Shown in pieces: positions 1 to 14,020 of a stretch of DNA of 64,000 nucleotides. This DNA comes from Bombus terrestris (taxonomy: Eukaryota > Arthropoda > Insecta > Hymenoptera > Apidae), in assembly GCF_910591885.1 (NCBI RefSeq), contig NC_063271.1:11153001-11217000 (forward strand), in the 5' to 3' direction. How positions within the stretch are numbered: position 1 is the stretch's first letter; the number at the start of each line of letters is the position of its first letter. The notes beneath the pieces are model-generated. The model was not told the origin of the DNA. It saw nothing but the letters and a program-made list of their open reading frames with translations, and ran no database searches. The position numbers were made by a program, and so were the translations under genes.

Positions 1-3000
1 TGATAAATAAAATCCAATGAAATTATACGATCGCTATTTCTAAATCAGAATATTTTTTATTTCAGCCGACATGATCTTGCATGTTACATTTGTATGAATA
101 AATGCTCAGTAACAATAAAAATGTAGAAATAAAATAGAAACGTTTTATTTGCATAAAATATCGAATTTGTTTGGAAGTTTAATGCTTCTAATGGATATTG
201 ACGATTCTTTCGTAGATACTTCTATCTACCAAGCGTAACCTAAAACCTGGCCAAGTATTTTTGGCATCGCGCCAGTGGACGATTGCCGGGAAAACTAGCA
301 AAGTATCTTTTTATCAAGACGGTCAGCAACGAGTAGCAGCCACTGATACCAAGCATTGTCACCGAAATTGATAATTCCAATATTTTCCTTTCAATTGAAA
401 ATTTCTAGTTTTTCAACTTTCACGATCACTAGACGACGTATACTGTTAACCATAACCGTTAGAAAGCTTTCTGAACTTACACTTGCTGAAAAATCACGAC
501 ACAGTTTATTTTATTTGCTATTTTACATTACAGAACACGCGCGTATGACGCGATTAAATTAACGGATTAATCAAATATTATCCTATACACTATATCTCGG
601 TAAAACATGTACATCGTATTGGTACATATATATTAATAAAATAACTAAACAACAGTAATAGAAGAAAATTATTCAATTTATACTTCAAATGTCAATAGAC
701 ATCCCAATACTCGCGCCCTGCAACGCACATGCGATTCTTCCAGTTTCGATCGTATTTTTATTACAATTTTACGTTTTGTTCCGTCATCTGCATTCGACGA
801 TACAATAGGTTGCGACGCGTCGATTTCTTTCTTTCTTATTTCCTTTTTCTGTACGTTGAAGCGCGCGTGTACTCGACCGACGCAGATCTCGAAGATCGGA
901 CGAATAACGAGAAGGCAGAACGTGTTTTCGCAGCGTAACATTATCTCGCATCGACTCGCGTAATTATGTAATTACAATCTTAGGCCTTGCCGACGTGGTT
1001 TGATTAATAAGAAAACGAAACTGCGTTTAGCGACTGACTTCTTGTTTTCTTATTTCCCATCCCCACCGCCGTCCTTTCTTTCTTCGTCGTCTTCTTCTTC
1101 TTCTCTCGTCCGATTCTTTTCTTTCTCCACCCTTTTGCGGTTCGGCTGAGCGCGCGCTTAATGAAGGGCCCCGAATGGCAGCAGTTATATCTCAATCATC
1201 TTAATGACGACTCCATCGTATTTAATCGCCGGCCTCTTCGTGGCTATCGATCGTATCAACGTTACAGAGGAACGTGTCGTGCTTGCTGGAAAAACAGATC
1301 CACGCCGTTCTAGTTTCTCCATTTACTCGATGGTTTAGTGTTTCTTTGTATTTTCACGATTTTTGACGTTTTTCCTCTTTTTCGTTCGGTCGAAGTTTTC
1401 GGATGTTACGATGACTGTACTTTCTCGCGATCTATCTTCCGAACGAATACATTAGAATAATGAAATTTATAGATTCTTAGAAACGTTTATTTCGTATTTA
1501 AACGTTAGAAATATTATTTTATATATATATATATTTTTTTTGACGATATTATTTTCTTATATAATTTTTGTAAAACAAAATGAATTTTTTCTACAAATTT
1601 TTCGCACAGGTTTATACGACTCAAAACACGGCATAACTCTTATTTCAATTTTAATATTAATTACCAAATATTAGTAAATGATAATTAATATTAATTAATG
1701 TTAACTTTTTCAAATCTTTTGTCGTTTACGATTTATAAGCACTGACATAGAAACCTTTTCTTTCTTTTCTCATTCTTCCTTAAAGTTAAACCCGGCTAAA
1801 TTCTTATATACATCTAATGAAGAGCTGTGCAAAGTGTCGTCAAAATCGACGCGTATCAGTCGCCGGGATTCGCTTGTTAGTCTTAGTGTTCTCTTTCTGT
1901 TCCTTTTTCTGGTTTAGGCAAACAGGATAATTTTAGTATCAAGTACAATCTTTTAAGGTATTTACATTCGCGTAATAGTCGCCGCATATTATTAAGCAAA
2001 TTACCAGGACTTCGAATTTCAAATGTACGTATGCGATAACTCTATGATTAGGTGTAGGTAACTTAGAAGTTATCAGAGTGTAACCGTGGCGTTCCGAGTA
2101 TCGAGAAAGTTTAATCTAAAACGGCGGATACAACCGCGTTAACGCTGCATGAGGAACTGATAATGTAGCCAACAAGAGTTTAAGTACAGTTAATCCCCTG
2201 AATCCGATGAATGATAAATCAACTTGTTTCGTGTGACAAAGGTTTTCGCGTAACACTCGTACGTAGATGAACTCTTTCTTAATGATAATTCGTTTCCTCG
2301 CGTTATTTCCAATCAACGCGAAAATTCCAATTCAATCGAATAATTTCAAAGACTCGAATATTAAGTCTCGTACAAATATCGAGAACGTCTTTATTTTAAG
2401 CAGTGGCTATACATAATGAACGAGACGCTAAGATCATAGCTGTGTCATCATTTTAAACGTTTCGAAGCTAACTTCTTTTTTTTACAAAAATGTCTCGTAG
2501 ATTCTATAAAGATTTTCAGGTTGCTTTCATTTTTAAGTGTTACTGAAATTTCAAAAGATTTCGTACACGGTGTATAACAACGTACTGATAAAAATGATTC
2601 TTCATGTAAGTGTTGGAATATTTTCACCTGTCACCGTATGCGATTCTACAGTCGTTGAATTTATGCGCCATTGGATGTATAGATAGATTTCGGTATTCTA
2701 AATTTACGATTTATCGTGTCAAACATGCGCGAGTGTTTGATAAATAATCGTTGCACGCTTGCGACGAAAGTGACGTGGAAAAAAGACGTGATTTTCAAGT
2801 TATCAGTATGAAAATGTTGCGGAAACCCGCCTTGACCGATTATGAAAATCTCGCTCATTTATCTTTATAAATTGACTCGCGAAGCACAGTTATCTCGCTC
2901 TTGCTCATTCGTGTAACGCTGTACCGTGTTCTATAAATACGACTTATCGTGAATTGTGTCTTGACCAAGAAGGGTAGTTTTCCAGGATTGAAAACTAGAA

Positions 3001-3690
3001 ATGAGGGGAAAATATAGCCGAACCTGTTTCACGAACAGCTGTTCCAGCTGTTTATAAATTCCATGTCTAAAAGTAATTTTTCGCTTTTCTTCTGTGGAAC
3101 GTAAATACTTTTTTGAGTTGAGCGACTTTACAGTTGCATGTGTGTTATCTGAGATTAGGTTCTTTTACGCTTCAACGTTCGTATTTTGGGAAGATGAATT
3201 TATTATAGAGGCGACCAATTTATCATCGAGGTAACTCGATTCTTGAATGGTGAAATATTATCAAATTTTAGGAAAATCAGTGTCAAACGAACGAGGGGTT
3301 GAAACGACAAGCACCAACGGCGACCCCAAGATATTCGCCCTTCGACACTCGTCGATATTTAATGAGACAATCAAGATAAGGGGAAACCGTAGCAAACCGA
3401 TGGAAAATTTAGTTTGCTCCCGTGAATCCTGCCGAGATTTTCTTTCGTCGCGAAACTAATAGATTTCGCTATTAATAGGATGTTCTAAATTTGTGGAATA
3501 ATGTTCTGTACGTTGATCGATAGATAGGTATATTGGTCGTTTTAAAATAAGGAAGATTATGCTTATTTTGGTTAAGGAGTGCTCGTAAAAATGTAGATTC
3601 CAAAAATCTTCATTGCATTTGTAAACCTCGTTAGGATCTTTAACGACGGACAGGCTGGAAACTTTTAATTCTCTTCTCAAACAAAGATTT
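1..3690. other. AT-rich unique DNA, no gene seen
   Basis: I see no convincing exon, RNA gene or intact element here. Short open frames occur on both strands but have low-complexity or random-looking composition. A pyrimidine-rich stretch (about 1040-1150, CTT/TCT runs) and an AT/T run (about 1519-1541) are the only obvious low-complexity tracts. The region ends where the tandem array begins. Confidence 0.6.
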
Positions 3691-5290
3691 CCATTTACTT
3701 GGCATCGAAACTTTTAAACGATCCCAAAAACTGCTTCCTCTCTTATGAAACACTTGCAAATCTTGGTAAACACATAATCATGAATATCGAGAAGCGCCAA
3801 AACGTTCGAACAAAAACCTGTCTTTAATATTCATTTCAATCCATGATTTTCACTTACTAATGAAAATTTAAATCTTATCAAACCCAGCATCGTCAACATC
3901 CAAACCTGTCGAAACACTGCAACTGAAAATTATCGCTAATTCTAATTTCAAGCTAAGATTTCTGCTTACCAACAAGGCTCCAAAACGACACCAAAAATTA
4001 CTTTTGAAGCATTCTTAAGTCTTATAAACCCCATAAACGTTAATATCCAAACCTGTTGAAACACAGGAATCGAAGACTATCGCTAATTCTAATTTCAAGC
4101 TAAGATTTCTGCTTACCAACAAGGCTCCAAAACGACACCAAAAGTTACTTTCTTAAGTGTTATCAACCCCATAAACGTTAACATCCAAACTTGTCGAAAC
4201 ACTGGAATCAAAGACTATCGCTAATTCTAATTTCAAGCTAAGATTTCTGCTTACCAACAAGGCTCTAAAACGACACCAAAAATTACTTTTGAAGCATTCT
4301 TAAGTCTTATCAACCCCATAAACGTTAATATCCAAACCTGTTGAAACACTGCAACTGAAGACTATTGCTAATTCTAATTTCAAGCTAAGATTTCTGCTTA
4401 CCAACAAGGCTCTAAAACGACACCAAAAATTACTTTCTTAAATGTTGTCAACCCCATAAACGTTAACATCCAAACCTGTCGAAACACTGGAACCGAAGAC
4501 TATCGCTAATTCTAATTTCAAGCTAAGATTTCTGCTTACCAACAAGGCTCCAAAGCGATACCAAAAGTTACTTTCTTAAGTGTTATCAACCCCATAAACG
4601 TTAACATCCGAACCTGTCGAAACACAGGAATCGAAGACTATCGCTAATTCTAATTTCAAGCTAAGATTTCTGCTTACCAACAAGGCTCCAAAACAACACC
4701 AAAAATTACTTTTGAAGCATTCTTAAGCCTTGTCAACCCCATAAACGTTAATATTCAAACCTGTCGAAACACTGGAACCGAAGACTATTGCTAATTCTAA
4801 TTTCAAGCTAAGATTTCTGCTTACCAACAAGGTTCTAAAGCGACACCAAAAGTTACTTTCTTAAGTGTTATCAACCCCATAAACGTTAACATCCAAACCT
4901 GTCGAAACACTGGAATCAAAGACTGTCGCTAATTCTAATTTCAAACTAAGATTTCTACTTACCGACCAGCGAAACTTTCGATCTGAAACATTTCCAAGTC
5001 TTATGAAACGCGTGTCAGTAGCCAAAGGTGCCCAAACGTTCGAACCGAAACCGACGTCTAATATTAACGTCAAAGCAAGATTTCTAGCTACTTAGCGGCG
5101 AAACTTCAGAACCACTTCAAGATCCTTCGATCTGAAATATTTCCAACTGTTATCAAGCCCTTAATCCTCAATATCCAGAACTGTCAAAACATTGGCACTG
5201 AAACCAATTCCTAATATTATTGTCAAACTAGAGTTTCCATTTGCTTACTAGCAGATCTTGAAAACTACCACAAGGTCAACTGTTAAACCT
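3690..5290. repeat. Tandem array of ~138/147 bp units
   Basis: The phrase CTAATTCTAATTTCAAGCTA recurs, exactly or with a single change, near 3933, 4081, 4219, 4365, 4504, 4642, 4789 and 4927. The spacings are about 148, 138, 146, 139, 138, 147 and 138 bp. The two lengths differ by presence or absence of about nine bases (GAAGCATTC) in the middle of the unit. The flanks (about 3690-3930 and 4960-5290) are diverged copies of the same unit, as expected when only the centre of an array is kept similar by unequal exchange. No long frame runs through it, so it is noncoding satellite-like DNA. Confidence 0.9.
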
Positions 5291-7640
5291 CGCTATGTCT
5301 TTGCTCGAGACGAGATTGTCTCTGTATCTAATGTACGTCGAGGCATTGGAAGAAGTCAGGAAAATTGAAATGCGCGGCTTTTCAGCACGTTGGCCGTGGA
5401 AGGAAACGCGGAACCGTGAAAACGAGTCCCATGGGGGAGTACATAGTGGCAGTCGTTATCGAGCCGCGTTATACGCCGAATTAAAGGGGTATGGTGAAAT
5501 ACTATGGGGTCGCGGTCGAAGCCACGCCTCGTTCTCTGCTGCCTCTCTCCCTCTCTCTCTGTCTCTCCTGGCCCGAACAAAAAAAAAACACGCAACTCCA
5601 AACGATTTATCTTTGACCAACTTGTTCCTCGCCAACTTCCTCGACGTATTTTCACTTTTCAACCGCCTCGCCAGAAAATTTCTTCCATGGGACACCTGTT
5701 TAGCTTATACTCGTGTGTCTTGAATTTCCTTTACGTTATTTGAAAAATGATTTTTTATTTTAATCCGGTTGATACTTGGAAGCTTCTATGCTATTCGACG
5801 ATCGAGAATTCTGATAGAACGAAGAGATATTTGTCTCATCGGTTAAATATTATAACGAGTATTTCATTCTAAAAGATCTTTTCCCATATTACGTACATTC
5901 TGTGTTAGGATGAATGAAAAATACAATTTTTTTTTTTTAATTGCAAGCTCGAAGTATCTCGTTTCGTGGCACAGGTATGTAAATCGAAGCCGTGTTAAGT
6001 CCGCTGTGTTATTCCATTTCCAAAACAAGGCTTGCTGATTCAAAGTTTCCAATATTTCGCAAATGTTCGCGTTTTTGAGTTTCCTATAATAAATGTATGT
6101 ACGTTCCTAGTCTCATTATATTAAAGGCTGGCACGTGGTCCTAGCGTTAACCTTCGTGTTTCATCATTTCCGAAGGTCGTTCGATTTTAATGACGACGAA
6201 GCAGCCAGACAGCCACTCCAAAGTCACGATTTCTAAGGTGAGGTTTGCGGAGCACGTGTTTCCCACATGCTACGCCGACGCGACGCGACGACCCGTTCGC
6301 CTGTGTTTTTCCATCTTCGTTGCTTCACGTCTATTAGGCGGCCGTTTCTCCGAAATAGAACCATTTATTAACGCGTCTCTTTGTACGGAAAGCGAAACTC
6401 ACCAGGCTTTCGAACGACGAACAGGAATTCGATAATGGGGATCGCGAGAACGACGTGTCCCTTATCGTCTAGCTTCCAAGGTGATAAGCTGGAAACTTGT
6501 CCGGCAATCTGCTCCTGACACCACTATAGTCGAAACGACTAAAGTTGAAATGCGAGTTGAAATTTCGTCTCGACTACCTGCTTGTACTCTCTATGTTACA
6601 CTCGTTTTCTTCATTATGGAATATAATATCAAAGTAAACGAGCGAGAAGATAGCACGAGAGTAAGATCATTCGCCTGTATCTACTCGTTTAGTGGAAACT
6701 TATCGTCGAGTAATGATGTTCGCAAATTTAACCAAGGTACCTTTAAACGAGCATTCTTTCGCAGTTTGGCGATTGCTCAATCGAATATGGAACATCCGAA
6801 AGGTCTAAAAATTCTCTAAGATCGTACTATTTTCGTCTGTTCAGGGAATTTGCCGCTCGCAGATGCTCTTTCTCTGTTTTATTTTTTTGTTACAAAGTGA
6901 CGCAGTCTTTTCAATCATAACTTTTTAGACGCGTTGTTGTCACGGGTCTGAGTGATGATTGAACCAGAAATAACTACATATTGAACATTCCTGATTGATT
7001 TTATGATTCAGTATGTCGTAGCCTGCAATGTGCAAAGTTCATTTCTCTCGCTGTGGATGCGGAGTACAGCAAAGAGATGCGGTAAATTCACGTATTATCT
7101 CTCGTTACTTTGGCTTTGATTTCACCCGTGTTTTACCATTAAACAGTTTGTTTAATCGTCCATTTTTACAACAATCTTCCCGGAAACTCACCGAGTCTCG
7201 ATCGAGAAATTTATTTTTCCTGCACAAGTGTTTATTGGTTTTAATCTTCTTGGAAAATAGAGATGAAGGTTCAAGGTCTGTTCGGTCATCACGGGATTCG
7301 TTCACTTCGCGATTTCATATTGAAATTGAAGGAGGAAAATGTTAAAGAATAACAGCGTTACGAAAGACGAGAATTTGTTTATAATTAATGAATTGCAGCG
7401 TGTCCGTGTGTAGGTTAAGGAAACATTTACAGCCAAGAATAATTTGTACAAACGTCCATCGATTCTACTCTTTATCGCCTTTCAATATCGAACTGAGGAG
7501 ACGACGCGCAATATTTTCAAACGAGAAGTTCTACCGTGTGTATCAAATATTTAAAACGTGTCGAAATATCATAAACCAGGAAGTTAACTGTCAGATGATC
7601 TCTTTATACACAGCGGTGGATGATTATCCACCTATCTAAT
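5291..7640. other. No gene seen; mixed-composition DNA
   Basis: A 142-codon frame on the plus strand at 5295-5723 overlaps two frames on the other strand. It crosses a CT-repeat (about 5540-5568) and an A-run (about 5579-5589), so I do not regard it as coding. A slightly GC- and CpG-richer patch lies at about 6190-6480. Nothing else could be assigned. Confidence 0.5.
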
Positions 7641-9055
7641 TATCCTAACCTAACTCTGCATGTCTATCTCAATTATCGCGCGACTTATAGGACGCTGCCA
7701 AACGCGAATGAAACGAAACGCTAAACTTAGAAATAACCCATGTTCCAATAAATAAACTTTTGCTCTGCACATAAAGCGCGAAATATCCATAGGTCTGTGG
7801 ATTCTACGTTGCGATTATCGCGCGATTTATGGGGCGCAAAAAAACGCGAGCGTAACAAAACGCTACATACGGAAGCGTCTTATCTTCGAATAAACAATCT
7901 TATGCAACAACATTATGTATGCAACAATTACGATTAGAAAAGTCATAAGCCAAGATATTGCCCATCGAATAATTCTTTGATCCAAATCGTGACATCCTAA
8001 CCTCTTAACTCTGTATGTATATACATCGCAATCATCGGATCGCCTAAATTTGTTAAATGCGAATGGAAAAAGAGCTACAGATAGAGGTGCTGTATGTTGG
8101 AATAAATACAGTTTTAGTTTATACACATAATAAGCATCAAAGAAGTCAGAGGTCAAGACATTACCTATCAAATAATTTTGATTCAAATCATAACTGATCC
8201 TAACCTCTCAATTCTGTAATTTACGCCGCAGTCGCACAACTTGCGCGATGTTGCTAAACGCGAATAGAACGAGACGCTATTCTATAATTGGAAAAAGAAC
8301 CACTAAAAAACCATATGTCAAGACATTAAACGTCAACTGCCATTTCTTCATTCATCCTAACCTCACAACTTTATGTCACAATGATCGCGTGATTTACAGA
8401 ACGCAGTAAAAAGCGAACGTAACGGAACGCCGCGTAGATAAAAGAGCGCTTCGTCTTCGAATAAGCGCGCTTGTACTGCAATTACGATTATCACTAGAAA
8501 AGTCATAAGCCAAGATATTACTTATCAAAAGATCTTTTCATTCGTTCTAACCTCTTACCGCTGTATGTAATATTTACATCGGTAATCATCGCGTTACGAA
8601 GCGCGGAAAAACGAGAACATAACGAAAACATTACAAAGGCATTGAAGCGTCCCATCCTCGAACAAACTTGTACTCTACACGATCAAACAATTATCGCTAG
8701 AAAAGTCACAAGCCAAGGTATTATATTATATCTTACGTACAGATATATGCACTGACAAAGCATAAAAGGGCCTCTTTTACTTCGTGCATACAACAATTAA
8801 AGTTTCTTTTACTTTCTGCGCGCTAATACAATATCGCGCTTCTTTTACTTCATACATACGTTAATATCGTCGAAAATAGTCGTAAGCCAATTAATTACCA
8901 AAAGATCTTCCCTCTAAGATATCTATCCTAAGCTCTTAACGCTATATGCGAGTATATATATATTTCCATCGCAATGATCGCGCAACTTACGACTTACGGG
9001 ACACAGCAGAACGCGGACGTAACGAAAACGTTATATAGGCATAGAAGCGCCGCGC
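7640..9055. repeat. Decayed tandem array, ~150-220 bp units
   Basis: A recognisable unit recurs: CCTAACCT followed by an 'AACTCTGTATGT'-like phrase, then 'AATCATCGCG'-like, then 'AACGCGAA-CGTAACGAAACGC'-like. Copies are visible near 7644, 7780, 7996, 8199, 8347, 8547 and 8928. Spacing is irregular (about 135-380 bp) because copies have gained and lost sequence. The 107-codon minus-strand frame at 7863-8186 lies inside the array and is most likely a chance frame. Confidence 0.75.
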
Positions 9056-9500
9056 CGCGCGGCGTCGTAACGACCGATCGAAGAACCGAGGCCTCGCTCC
9101 CGTGGCCCGTGACAGTTATTTAACTCCGTGCACCATCTGTACCGGAGTCGTGCCATTACGGTAATTAGGGTGTAATTGGGCATAAATTGTCCGCTGCCTT
9201 CGGGACCGTCGAGCCAGACGAGAGTGAGCTGAGAGGAGGCGGAGACAAGAGGGGGTAACCGGCTAGGCTCGGGGGTGGGGGGCGTCAGGCGGACGATGCA
9301 CAGGCGGGGGAGAGAGAGAGGGGGCGACAAGAACGCTGCGGCGGAGGGAGGAGAGGGGAGGGGTGGGTAGCGCAGTGGACGCAGGGGAGGGGAGGAAGCG
9401 TAGCGTGAACGTAGCGAGCGCGAGGATACGCGGCCGTGCGTGCCTCACGATGCGTATACATGTCGGGACACGCGCGTGCACGCGTACCCTCTCACGTGAC
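9031..9500. promoter_or_regulatory. GC/CpG-rich block, possible regulatory element or promoter
   Basis: This is the most GC- and CpG-rich stretch of the window. It starts abruptly at the end of the decayed array with a CGCGCCGCGCGGCGTCG run. The left part (about 9085-9190) has balanced complexity and carries CATCTG (9134-9139, E-box), TAATTA (9162-9167) and TAATTG (9173-9178), homeodomain-type cores. The right part (about 9230-9440) is purine-rich (GGGGAGAGAGAG-like). Open frames occur on both strands because stop codons are rare at this composition, so they are not evidence of a gene. A developmental enhancer or a promoter/5' exon are both possible; cross-species comparison would separate them. 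Confidence 0.4.
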
Positions 9501-12500
9501 TATTCCTTTCCCTTTTCCTTCCTCGTTTTTCCTCGTTGTTTTTTTCATCGTTGTTTGCTCTTTCCAATAGGTTCAGCTGGACTTACGCGGATTTCCGAGT
9601 TTCTGGTTCGGTGACTAGGTTCTTTGAGTTTCTCTTGATTTTTGTGGCTTTTGTAAATAATTTCGGAACAAGGATCTTTTCATAGACTTTGGAAAGTTTC
9701 GCTCAATCTTTGACATTTTCGCCAAGATTTACGAGCGGTTTTAATTTTCACGGTCGGTTTAGGTTAGGTTTGGGTTTCCTCAGGTTGGCCTTCCTTAGTT
9801 CTGCAGTAAATGTTCTTCCTGTACACTATTGAGTTCCGTTATATTCTTGCTGCTTGCGTTGAGATTTTGGAGTGCCGCTTCTTTCGATGATGGAGTTACG
9901 TTAGGTTCGAGTCTCTTTAAATTCTCCGGGATATTTCAGCTCGTTTTTGGAAACTTCTTTTCGTCCTTGTATTACTTGCGTTAGATTTTTTCGTTCTCGT
10001 ATGTATTTGTTTCGGGCTATGTGTTCCTTGGCTCATCCTCGGATTACTTTCGAACTTTCTGTATTCTATTGGGTAACTTGAAAACCCGGTGAGTGGATTT
10101 GTTACGTGATAATCAAATTTCGTCTCGTACTTCGGCGGTCGTTTTCGGCATACTTTTTCGAGCCAACAAATTTCCTTTAAACGAAGTAAACATACGGCTC
10201 CATATGCAGTGGCGCGATATCGTTAAATTGGAGTGCTTCGTTAAACGAATATCTCTTCATAAGTCTCAAATGAATTTAATTAAATTTCCCCGACCATCCC
10301 CGTGAACGGCCAGCTAATAACCCATTACCTGATAATTTAAATTAACAACGATATGAATCACTAAATGTACCTATAATTCGCAACGCGTCCCGCTTACTGC
10401 TCGTTCTATTTTTGTTCATCGATCGATTTCTACTTGTTGCTGGACGTCCTATGCATGGAACGCAATTTGATTTTGTCGAAATGAAAATATCTAGCAATCT
10501 AAGTCTTCCTAATTTTTATAGATATTATAGGTAAATAATTTCTGACTTTGTTTATAACTTCTATATATATATATAAATTGATTATAATGTTATTCTGTGT
10601 TTAAAAGTAATTTAGACATGGTCCTTGTGCTTTAAAATAACGAAATAGATGGTTTTGTATAGAATAAACTTAATACCAGTACGCAGCTATATTACGATTT
10701 TCTTGATCACTTTTTATATAGCTAATCTTTGTCTTCTTTGTTGTCATGAAAAATATTAAGTTTCTTTCATTGTTATAAATTTTAAAACTCTCTTGCTATT
10801 TTCTCCTTATTTTTGTCCTCATTATTATTAGTACTTTATTAGTTACACATGTGATATATGTGATAATATTAATAGCGTTTCATCTTATAGTAATTATTTC
10901 GTGTAGTTTCCTAAGAATAACTAGCAAAACTATAAATCGTTATTTTGTACGGCGGTGTTTGATGGAAATCGTTCCATCCGATCGAAACTGTCATTAAGGA
11001 GCTGTAAAGGCTGGCGATCATTGTTGTCGACCCATTGGTTTCCCTTTCGATGCTCTGTCCGTTCTTTCCATTCTGACAACATGCAATTTCCAGGGAAACA
11101 GGCGGTCCGTGTTTCGCGTTGCGGCTGGATTCAACAGGTGACACCTCGTCGGGACGCCAGCGTGCGCCTAGACGCTCTGGAATTTCCACGTTTTTCTCTG
11201 GAATCGCGTTATACCGATCGATGTTCGACGTAAGAGGTCGAGGAACTTTTAACTGTGATTGTTCTTTCGATGAGATTCTTTGCAACATTATTTCTTCGTC
11301 ATTCAAAATGAGACGTTAGAAGTTTTCGTGTTTCGAATATTCTAACGAAACAAGTTCAACTTATTTGTTGCTTTTACAACCTTAAATCGTTGCCTGTATT
11401 CCATGCTTTTTCTAATTAAATTTCTCTCTTACTGTGAAATCGAGACGATGCGCTAGCGAAGTTACAATTGAAGAAGCTTGGATCGTGTAGAGTTTAGCAA
11501 CTTAATAATAATACAATAATGTAGTATTTATTGCAGATTAGTTGAAACGGTATATTTCACAGAGTAATATATTGTTCGCAGCTGTGCAAACACGTGGTTG
11601 ATTCAATGCAGCACCACGGCAAATAATAGAGTCGCAAGAATAAAGATCTTAATCAGCGACGAAGGATCGTACGATTGAGATCCGTCTAGTCGTATCGCTA
11701 ATGAATTCGAATTGAATATCATAAATACATTTTGAATGAGCACATTGTGAATGTAATTTAACATCCGAAATTAATAACTATAGGTAATTTCTGAAAGCCT
11801 ATCGTAGCCACGATTTAGACAAAGCGCGTTATTAAATCATTAACGTAACTATATGTCTTTACATCTTTCTTCGATCGACAGTCGTTAACCGCTAATCTGG
11901 CAAACTTGAATTTACATAGATACATATTTTGAAACCAATAGATAGAAGTCAACGTATAATTGTTCATTCATTCTTTTTCTATATATGTTACAATTTCTAC
12001 AAAAGTTTCTTGGATACCTGATCGTTCAATCAGAATTTTCTATGCGTATGAAATAACAATTTAATCACTTTTAACAATCTGTGTTAATTGTCGCGTTTTG
12101 TATGAGACTGGAACATGTCCCAATATGTAACGCGTAATACGTAATTAATGTGCGATAAAAATGGAGAATAAAAATGGAAGAAAACCAAAGAGAAGAAATC
12201 TGAAACCCGTCGTTTTGACGCGTTTGGTAGTTCAAAATTATCGCAAAACGAAAGGCGAACATGGAGGAATCGCAAAAACCATGGATAGCACTTTCGGTCG
12301 TGAAAACAGCGATATTTTCCACTCGTGACAAGTTTTTCGTCGCTTCGCCAGCGGCAGCAGGGAATTTAAACGAGCGAAATAAATCTCGCGGCCCCTTTCG
12401 CGGCGTGGCTCTTACGAGCCTGTATACGATCGTTGTTACTATGATAATGAGCACTATCAATTTGCATCTGGGTTATTAGCGCTTGCCCCGTGGCTCTGTT

Positions 12501-13807
12501 TCTCCACGTCAACGACGATTCCTCCCGTAATTTAAGCCGCCTTATTGATTGCTTCCGTCCATGGTAGTAGCGCAGGTACGTGCCCGCTACCGGTGAATTT
12601 ACGTTCCGCTCGGATCATCTTTTCTCCTCGCGACGACGTTCGTCGCGATCGTCCGCCTTTACGTCAGGTTTACCATCTATGTATTTATGTGCATACATAC
12701 AACTGCATCGTGCTGCATATAGTTAGATTGAGCGTGAAAGGTAGAAGCTGGTGGAATATACAATGGCTAGGAAATGTATCTGTACACACCATTGTATTTA
12801 TTACAGAATTTAGATACTAATTAATTAAGCGTCGTATCATTCGCTAATAGATAGCTATTTTCACATAACTGTACAAATTTGTCTATGATCAAAGTGAAAT
12901 ATAGAACCTAGTAAGAGACATACTGCTTTGGGAAATACAAGTGTGTAGAAACACGTTTTTGCTAGGATATTTTCAGCTTTACGCGGTCGATCGAAAATCT
13001 CTGGCTGTATGTAGATATAAGAAGATCGAAAAGAAAACACTGACCGCACTGACCCCAGTAAAGAGATAAAATAAACAAACTGGAAGATGGTATTTCGCGC
13101 TGGGGGTAGCCATCCACGTGTTATTTAGCAATAAAGTTAGACAAATTTACCAAATGTCCAGCTGGACAAATTGTAAAGTACGAATTAAACGAATAAAAAA
13201 TATCTATTTTCCAACGAAGCCTTTTTTTCATCAGGTCTTACATTTCATTTTCAAAGTATCAAATTGTAGTCGTATGAAAGTACACTACCGATACGAAATT
13301 TAATATATTTTAATTCAATCCTTTTGCTACCGCCGTTTGAAGAAACAGTCGCTGTTCATAGTCCAAGTTTCAAACTTGCAGAATATCTATGTATTAAGAC
13401 ATACATCTTTACGTGCGTATATCATAATGCAAAACGTTAAGTAGAAAGATGCAAGCGGCTTTTAGGACGCGTCGCGTATGATATATGCGACGCTGTGTTA
13501 TGACTAGATCGCTTTTTGCTGCGGATCATTCGTCACACATGTATGACGTATTGTATCGTTACCTGTTTGACGTAATTCACGTTTCGTGTTTAGAAGACGA
13601 TAGTCGTGTGGAATTTTTGTCAATCGAAAAGTTAAAACAACCAAAGACAATGTGCTACGATTCCAGACTGGTGATAATTTGCTGTTGTCCGTAATATCTA
13701 AAAGTATCTGCAGTGAAAATAAATAAGATATCGTGCATTTATCTTAAAGAAAATTGAAACACAATATGTTTCACGTATGTATGACGCTTGGCTCTGGAAA
13801 GCAACTA
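9500..13807. other. No gene seen; two GC-richer patches
   Basis: Mostly AT-rich unique DNA. Patch 1 (about 10930-11260) is GC-richer with a CAGGTG E-box and is open on both strands, a pattern more consistent with conserved noncoding DNA than with an exon. Patch 2 (about 12260-12680) is CpG-rich and contains CGCAGGTACGTGC, which resembles a splice donor, but no credible reading frame leads into it. I could not assign a function to either. Confidence 0.45.
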
Positions 13808-14020
13808 TTAGGTTGTCCGAAAAGTTCCTTTCGTTTTATAAGGAAATAATAGACGCACAATGTTTTTTCTTTTACATTAGCTTATCGAATTATGCACGAA
13901 CATAATAAAAGAAATATAACGAAATGGATCATACTTAATTCAATAAAATAATATAAAACGGAAATTGTTGTTCATCTATTATTACTTTATGAAACGAAAG
14001 AAACTTTTTCGACGACCTAA
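13808..14020. mobile_element. Mariner-type miniature element (fold-back subtype)
   Basis: The left end reads TTAGGTTGTCCGAAAAGT and the right end is its imperfect inverse (rightmost CGACGACCTAA). Similarity between the two ends extends about 60 bp inward, so the element is nearly a fold-back. It is preceded by TA, consistent with the TA target of Tc1/mariner elements. At about 213 bp there is no room for a transposase, so it is a non-autonomous derivative. Five more copies of this family lie in the window. Confidence 0.85.

Noticed and set aside
5295..5723. 142-codon plus-strand frame as a gene
   Set aside because: It runs through a CT-repeat and an A-run and overlaps two opposite-strand frames.
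9750..9775. TTAGGTTAGG as telomeric repeat
   Set aside because: Only two imperfect TTAGG units are present, well within chance for this composition.
12545..12600. CGCAG/GTACGTGC as a real splice donor
   Set aside because: No credible exon frame leads into it and no acceptor partner could be identified.
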